64,000 nt of DNA from Leadbetterella sp964563435 (GTDB lineage Bacteria; Bacteroidota; Bacteroidia; Cytophagales; Spirosomataceae): the NCBI GenBank assembly GCA_964563435.1, contig CAZLXI010000011.1, forward strand, positions 51,028-115,027. Direction: 5' to 3'. The translations under genes were made by a program, and so were the position numbers. Shown piece after piece: positions 59,259-64,000 of the stretch. The notes beneath the pieces are model-generated. The model worked only from the letters and a program-made list of their open reading frames with translations. It was not told the origin of the DNA and did not search any database. Every line of letters begins with the position of its first letter. Position 1 is the first letter of the stretch.

Positions 59259-60905
59259 TTACTCCTGCTTTATCAGCTCATAAGGAATGAGCTGTTCCTG
59301 TCTTGTGGCCGGGTTTAAAAATTCACTTTTCAGCATAGTGATCCTGTAATGCCAGGCCGTATCGAGCGGCTCATACTTCATACCCGATCCGATATCTTCC
59401 CTTCTGATAAAAATCAAAGCCTCTCCTGCACTTTCTACCTCATTCAGCGGAACACGCCTGATATTGGTTTGTGTATAAAAGTCGAGGGTCCAGTTGGTAT
59501 AATCTTCCGGCATGACCACTGCTTTGGGATTCATGTTTTCCTTTTTCAAAAAAGCCGCGGTCTGCACTCCCGCCTGGTACTCTGAAAGCGGGGGATAAAA
59601 CTGTGTGTTCAGAAAAAAGTTAAACGTGGCTGCAAAAAGAACCCCCGTTACAGCTATCCTTTCATTAAGGTTTTTCAGCAGAAAGCTCTGCCGAACGATA
59701 AAGCCTGTGCCCAGTAAAACCGGGATAAGTAAAACGGAATTCCTTGTTTCAAATACAAACCCGCCCAGATAAATCATCAGGCCCATCCCGGTTATAAAAA
59801 GGAATATATTTATCCCCCAGTAAACCCTTAATGTGATCTGACCTTTTAATGAGTAGAGATAGGCCGCTGTGGGAATTGCAATCACAGGTATCAGACTGTT
59901 CAGATAATGCGGAAGTTTAAACTTTGAAAAACTGAATAAGAGCATCACGAGCCAGAACCCTCCGGTGGTAAGAAACTCAACACCATCTGATTTTCGGAAC
60001 CTGCTCCTGAAAAAGTAAAATGTTCTGCGGAAAATTCCGCCATAAAAAAGGGCCGAGAAAGGAATAAATACCCAGAGAAGAGTATGGAAAAAAAACAGGT
60101 AATCGGGACTTGACTGACCGAAATCTTCTCCGCTGAATCGTTTGAAACTCTGGTCCCACAAAATAAACCTTACCCCCGAAACGCCTGTCTCTCCCCTGAC
60201 CACCAACTCCGGATGGAGATCAAACTGGAGATAGTAGGCATACAATACCGGTGAAGCCGTAACCACAAAAGCGGCCAGACCCGCCAGAACCCTGACCCGG
60301 AAAAATTTCTTCCACTCACGGGAGTACAGCAGGTAGCAAAAAACACAAAGAGCTACAATCCCCACCCCTACCATTCCTTTCGACCCGAAAGCCATGCCTA
60401 TTCCCGTACCGGCGACCAGTGCGTCGGTTACACGACCTCTCTGAATAAAAGATACCGAGTAACAAATGCCTAAAGCCACAGCACCGGTAAGTATAGCGTC
60501 TGTCCGGACATCATGGGCTGAGAGAATAATGGTTTGGGCCGATAAAAACATCAGGGCTGCCAGGTGAGCAATCTGATCGTTTTTATAGAATCTCTTTGTC
60601 AGATTGTGTGTACAAAAAGCCGCGAGGGCAAGAAATATAAGGCTTGGAATGCGATAGGCTACATGGTTTATCCCGAATAGTTTCATCGAAAGCGCCGCCA
60701 GCCAGAAATGCAGGTGCGGTTTGTCCAGATAAGGGTCATTCCCTTTAAAAATATGGAGAAAGTCATTGTTCAGAACCATTTTCATTGCCATGGAGGCATG
60801 CTGGGCGGCATCGTTTTCCATCAGCGTGGTAAATAAGCCGCTCATGTAAGCGCAGCTTAACGCTATATACATCATCCATAACCTGTTTCCTGATAAAGAA
60901 CCCAT
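59259..60905 (-). CDS. GT39/ArnT-type membrane glycosyltransferase
   Basis: A 548-aa polytopic protein of about twelve TM helices, GT-C fold. The first loop has LMENDAAQHASMAMKM with the acidic pair, then DPYLDKPHLHFWLAALSMKL and YRIPSL, in the style of ArnT/PMT-family enzymes that use a polyprenyl-linked sugar. AHDVRTDAILTGAVALGICY is the second conserved loop, and SFSKFKLPHYLNSLIPVIAI a later one. A soluble C-terminal domain follows (from about 440). The acceptor could be lipid A, protein or glycan. It is upstream of the epimerase gene. Confidence 0.87.
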   Translation of the reverse strand: MGSLSGNRLWMMYIALSCAYMSGLFTTLMENDAAQHASMAMKMVLNNDFLHIFKGNDPYLDKPHLHFWLAALSMKLFGINHVAYRIPSLIFLALAAFCTHNLTKRFYKNDQIAHLAALMFLSAQTIILSAHDVRTDAILTGAVALGICYSVSFIQRGRVTDALVAGTGIGMAFGSKGMVGVGIVALCVFCYLLYSREWKKFFRVRVLAGLAAFVVTASPVLYAYYLQFDLHPELVVRGETGVSGVRFILWDQSFKRFSGEDFGQSSPDYLFFFHTLLWVFIPFSALFYGGIFRRTFYFFRSRFRKSDGVEFLTTGGFWLVMLLFSFSKFKLPHYLNSLIPVIAIPTAAYLYSLKGQITLRVYWGINIFLFITGMGLMIYLGGFVFETRNSVLLIPVLLGTGFIVRQSFLLKNLNERIAVTGVLFAATFNFFLNTQFYPPLSEYQAGVQTAAFLKKENMNPKAVVMPEDYTNWTLDFYTQTNIRRVPLNEVESAGEALIFIRREDIGSGMKYEPLDTAWHYRITMLKSEFLNPATRQEQLIPYELIKQE

Positions 60906-61112
60906 CGTTATCCATTGTTATATATTCCACTACGCAAAAAAGCGTTAGAAACCTGATTCTGATCCGAAATAATTCGCTGCTAAATTACACTCAGCGGGAT
61001 CAGGCCCTCATTAAAAAATCATTAAGATTTCTTTTCTGCCTGTACAAACGTGTCGTATCGCCCGTAGTTTAGAATAAATTTGTTTTGTTAAACCAGTGGC
61101 AGAAATAAACAT

Positions 61113-62060
61113 ATGGATAAACAAAAGTCTTACTCCATAGTTATCCCGGTCTACAACGAAGAAGAGAACATCTCGCTGTTAATTGATTCGGTGGCAAAAG
61201 TTCTGGACGGATACAATTATGAGCTGATCCTCACCGATGACGCCTCGACCGACAATACCCGCCAGGCCATTAAATCGGCCCGGCATCCGCGGGTAGTGCT
61301 TATAGAGCTGAAGAAAAATTACGGACAAAGTTCTGCATTAATGAGCGGGATAGATTATGCCTCAGGACATTACATCATAACGCTGGACGGCGACCTGCAG
61401 AATGATCCTTCAGATATCCCTATGATGGTAGATCTTCTGGAAGAGGGAGACTACGACCTGGTCATCGGCCGGAGAGCGAAGCGGAAAGACAATATTGTTC
61501 GTACCTTTCCCTCCAAAGTAGCCAATTTCATTATACGAAATACCACTCGGCTCAATGTGAAGGATCATGGCTGCGCCCTCAAGGTTTTCAGAAAAGAAAC
61601 GGCAAAAGGGCTTCACCTCTACGGTGAGTCACACCGCTTTATCACCCTCATCTCCCATATAAACGGCGCCCGTATAGCAGAAGTGCCCGTAAAACACCAT
61701 GCACGAAAATTCGGTGTATCCAAATATGGTATAAACAGGACGTTTAAGGTCATTAATGACCTGCTCCTTTTACTCTTTAACCAAAAATACCTTCAGAAAC
61801 CTATCTATTTATTTGGAAGTATCGGCCTGCTAGCTTTTGTTTCAGGTCTGATAATAAATGTATATTTGCTGATTATAAAATTTCTGGGAAATGAGATCGG
61901 AGGCCGGCCCCTGCTGATTTTAGGTGTGCTCCTGGTTTTTACCGGGATCCAGCTTTTCACCACCGGAATTCTGGCAGATTTACAGATGAAAACCTACTAC
62001 GAATCACAGGGCAGGCGCCCTTTTGAGATCAGAAAGATCGTTACCTTTGAAGAATCTTAA
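61113..62060 (+). CDS. Family 2 glycosyltransferase with two C-terminal TM helices (GtrB/ArnC type)
   Basis: A 315-aa enzyme that probably moves a sugar from a nucleotide donor to undecaprenyl phosphate. GT-A domain: SIVIPVYNEEENISLLIDSV at the N-terminus, LTDDASTDNT, then ALMSGIDYASGHYIITLDGD and LQNDPSDIP with the DxD-type site. VKHHARKFGVSKYGINRTFK is the conserved acceptor-side motif. Two C-terminal TM helices (LFGSIGLLAFVSGLIINVYL; LLILGVLLVFTGIQLFTTGI) anchor it. It would supply the lipid-linked sugar that a GT39 enzyme uses, and one lies just across the divergent gap. Confidence 0.91.
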   Translation: MDKQKSYSIVIPVYNEEENISLLIDSVAKVLDGYNYELILTDDASTDNTRQAIKSARHPRVVLIELKKNYGQSSALMSGIDYASGHYIITLDGDLQNDPSDIPMMVDLLEEGDYDLVIGRRAKRKDNIVRTFPSKVANFIIRNTTRLNVKDHGCALKVFRKETAKGLHLYGESHRFITLISHINGARIAEVPVKHHARKFGVSKYGINRTFKVINDLLLLLFNQKYLQKPIYLFGSIGLLAFVSGLIINVYLLIIKFLGNEIGGRPLLILGVLLVFTGIQLFTTGILADLQMKTYYESQGRRPFEIRKIVTFEES

Positions 62061-62904
62061 GAAAATACTGCCCGCGACCGCCAAAGTTCTGGTGACCATT
62101 GCATTGATCTGTCTTGTATTTAAAGAGACCGGCTTTTCTCCGGTATGGGATATGATCCGGTCGGCAAACACATTGTTTCTATTTTTGGCCCTTATTACAT
62201 TTATAATTTCACAATGGATCTCCTCACTACGTTTACTAAATTATTTCGGGATTTACGGATACCAGCTCTTTCCCCTATCCAATCATATTCTTTACCTTAT
62301 CGGGATGTTTTACAATTTCTTTATTCCCGGTGGTATCGGAGGCGATGCCTACAAAGTATACCTGTTAAACAAGCATCTGAACTGGGAGGTAAAAAAACTT
62401 ACCCTGGCGGTATTGAATGACAGGATCTCGGGATTGATTGCCGTTTTGGTTCTGTTACAACTTTTATTTCTGGATATCCTGCCAGGCTACCTGAAGCTGA
62501 TCATACCCTTCAGCCTGACCCTTACTTTTCTGATCTCATTTACAGTCCTTATTAAGGTGTTTCCCGTCTTTAGAAATATTTATTTTAAAGGCTTACGTTA
62601 TTCTTTAGGGGTACAGGGCTTTCAGCTACTTTGTGTTTTCTTTATCCTGAAATCATTGGGCACAGTGGAAAATGTGGTCACTTATTTCGCAGCATTCCTG
62701 GGAAGCTCCCTGCTGAGTGTATTGTCTTTTTCAGGTATCGGTGTCCGGGAGTGGCTCTTTATGAAAGCCTCCGAAATGTTTACGTTTAGTGCGGAAACTT
62801 CGGTTTCAACAGCTCTCGTATTTTCATTCCTTACCGCCCTGGTCTCTCTTTTCGGAATACTCTTTCAGTTCAGGGGAGTCAGGTTCAGGGTAGCAGAGAA
62901 GTAA
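62023..62904 (+). CDS. UPF0104/AglD-type (lysylphosphatidylglycerol synthase TM region) membrane protein
   Basis: A 293-aa polytopic protein with seven or eight TM helices. Conserved motif GMFYNFFIPGGIGGDAYKVY near residues 92-111, then VLNDRISGLIAVLVLLQLLF and GSSLLSVLSFSGIGVREWLF, as in the flippase-like family. There is no in-frame ATG early on. TTG at 62023 (overlapping the GT2 stop by 38 nt) or TTG at 62047 must be the start. It probably helps flip or transfer a lipid-linked product made by the GT2 gene. Confidence 0.85.
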   Translation: MRSERSLPLKNLKKILPATAKVLVTIALICLVFKETGFSPVWDMIRSANTLFLFLALITFIISQWISSLRLLNYFGIYGYQLFPLSNHILYLIGMFYNFFIPGGIGGDAYKVYLLNKHLNWEVKKLTLAVLNDRISGLIAVLVLLQLLFLDILPGYLKLIIPFSLTLTFLISFTVLIKVFPVFRNIYFKGLRYSLGVQGFQLLCVFFILKSLGTVENVVTYFAAFLGSSLLSVLSFSGIGVREWLFMKASEMFTFSAETSVSTALVFSFLTALVSLFGILFQFRGVRFRVAEK

Positions 62905-62977
62905 TCACTTTTGCAGGACCTTTTCCGTCTCATCATACTTTTGGCTTCAATACACCGTGTCATCACTTTTGCAGGAC
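62904..62977. repeat. 16-bp direct repeat at the ENPP gene 3' end
   Basis: ATCACTTTTGCAGGAC occurs at 62904-62919 and 62962-62977. Read on the minus strand both copies encode EKVLQK and a stop, so the gene's end is partly duplicated 58 nt downstream. Confidence 0.75.
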
Positions 62978-64000
62978 TTTTTCCAACACCCTGGCTTTCC
63001 CGTCAATGGTATGCTCCACCGGTAGCCCCAATATCTTCGCTACCAGCGGATATACATGTATATTCTCAAAGGTACCCATCGTTTTCCCTGGTTTAAATGC
63101 CGGGCCCCAGGCCTGAAAAACGGCGTTCATATCCGGTACCTTTTTGGGGTCATAGCCGTGGGCCCCGGGATACTTTCTTTTGGGGGCAGGAATTGATTCA
63201 AACACTTTGGGTGCACAGGGTAGCAGCAAAATATCGCCCAGCCGGTCATCGGCATTGGAGCGAAAATGCAGCCTTTTCGGGAAACGCCGGGTCAGATATA
63301 CCTTATAGTCTCTGCCGGCCTCTCTTTTGAGCTGTTTGTAGGCCGGTTTTACCTGCTCCGGGTTAAGTGCATGAACCCGCAGCATAGAATAGCTGTTGAT
63401 CAGTACAAACCTCCGGTTATTGATCAGTTCCGGAATTTTCAGCGGGTTATCCACATCGGAGAGGATCATCCCGTGATCTGCCACAAATACAAAATTTACC
63501 GGTAGGCCCAGCTTGGCCACCTCTTCTGTCAGTTTTCCTACTGCCCGGTCTATCTCGTGAACGGCGGCTTCCAGTTCTTTAGAATCCGGGCCATAATAAT
63601 GTCCCTGGCTGTCAGTTTCAGGGAAATACAGGGTAATGAGATGCGGGCGGATATCTTCCGGCAGCTGTAACCACTCTTTGACGATTTCTGCCTTTCTCTC
63701 CGGGGAAAACTCATTGTGGTATTTATAATAGTAAGAAGGCTGAAAGCCCCCGGCCCGGCTTTCGGAACCCACCCAGAAAAGGCTGGCCGATACCAGTCCG
63801 TTTTTTTCGGCCAGTGCCCAAAGCGGTACTCCCCCATACCAGCTGCTGTCAGTCACCATAGCGCTGTTGTACATACTGTAGGTCTGGTCACGTCCCGGAT
63901 CATAAAAACTGTTATCGATCAACCCGTGGGTGGAAGGATACATGCCGGTCACCAGTGTGTAGTGGTTCGGGAATGTATTGCTGGGGTACGACGGGATCAT
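62963..64000 (-). CDS. Nucleotide pyrophosphatase/phosphodiesterase (ENPP-type), 5' end outside window
   Basis: The 3' part of an alkaline-phosphatase-superfamily enzyme; the frame is open to the window end. 345 residues are visible. SNTFPNHYTLVTGMYPSTHG contains the nucleophilic Thr; YFPETDSQGHYYGPDSKELE and VADHGMILSD hold metal-binding Asp/His residues; AHGYDPKKVPDMNAVFQAWG is the later His region. The set fits ecto-nucleotide pyrophosphatases, which cut phosphodiester bonds of nucleotides or lipids and are usually exported here. The signal region would be beyond the window. A 16-bp piece of its 3' end is repeated just downstream. Confidence 0.9.
   Translation of the reverse strand: MIPSYPSNTFPNHYTLVTGMYPSTHGLIDNSFYDPGRDQTYSMYNSAMVTDSSWYGGVPLWALAEKNGLVSASLFWVGSESRAGGFQPSYYYKYHNEFSPERKAEIVKEWLQLPEDIRPHLITLYFPETDSQGHYYGPDSKELEAAVHEIDRAVGKLTEEVAKLGLPVNFVFVADHGMILSDVDNPLKIPELINNRRFVLINSYSMLRVHALNPEQVKPAYKQLKREAGRDYKVYLTRRFPKRLHFRSNADDRLGDILLLPCAPKVFESIPAPKRKYPGAHGYDPKKVPDMNAVFQAWGPAFKPGKTMGTFENIHVYPLVAKILGLPVEHTIDGKARVLEKVLQK

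Overview
The window comes from a Bacteroidota chromosome, most likely a free-living aerobic member of the Cytophagales or a nearby order. The evidence is two SusC/SusD outer-membrane uptake pairs, type IX secretion C-terminal domains, a DUF1501/DUF1800 pair, a DUF3078 protein, a three-gene succinate dehydrogenase with one large cytochrome b subunit, and promoter-like sites of the Bacteroidota form (TTTG, about 20 nt, TAnnTTTG). I cannot name the genus. No tRNA, rRNA, CRISPR array, phage or transposase gene was recognised. The sequence is a draft: a run of exactly 100 N lies at 17914-18013.

Layout. 1-3753: 3' end of a T9SS-exported protein, rimO, and a convergent outer-membrane protein. 4057-8511: two ECF sigma-factor units. 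The first has a tiny partner that resembles a free-standing anti-sigma domain. The second heads an apparent operon with a 60-aa acidic protein, an MscS-like channel, a DUF3078 protein and MscL. An SCP2 lipid-binding gene lies between them. 8824-15427: division/wall cluster ftsW-murG-(ATE-like transferase)-ftsQ-ftsA-ftsZ, without murC or murD at their usual places. 15445-20870: gpsA, a Ser/Arg-rich secreted protein, a NUDIX gene cut by the assembly gap, a small barrel protein, a MarR regulator and rseP. 21129-24695: sdhCAB. 24949-29566: susCD pair 1. 29731-35810: a minus-strand run TPR protein-ribH-lysC-serS-histidine kinase-response regulator. 35966-42177: pdhA, recF, an SDR, two lipoproteins, and yebC-tpiA. 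42364-50371: DUF1800, DUF1501 and susCD pair 2. 50551-58158: recX, terC, dnaG, then parA-parB and gyrB. 58195-64000: UDP-glucuronate-type epimerase, GT39, GT2 and a UPF0104/AglD-type membrane protein (a surface-glycan group), and a truncated nucleotide pyrophosphatase/phosphodiesterase.

Between the genes there are two families of imperfect palindromes, three copies each. Family A is A/T-rich with arms built on AGTTAAAA (1034-1138, 38201-38322, 42249-42358). Family B is about 128 bp with a conserved core (8510-8636, 20975-21105, 29567-29694). All six copies sit at gene 3' ends, and family B always has the same polarity as the gene before it. A 14-bp motif, TATGCAAGCATACT, occurs upstream of both marR and the SCP2 gene and resembles a SlyA/MarR-type operator.

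The best candidates for something undescribed are the sigma factor/two-channel/outer-membrane-protein operon at 5462-8511, the ATE-like transferase inside the division cluster, the predicted MarR-SCP2 regulatory link, and family B. Function calls rest on motifs read by eye; no database search was possible.
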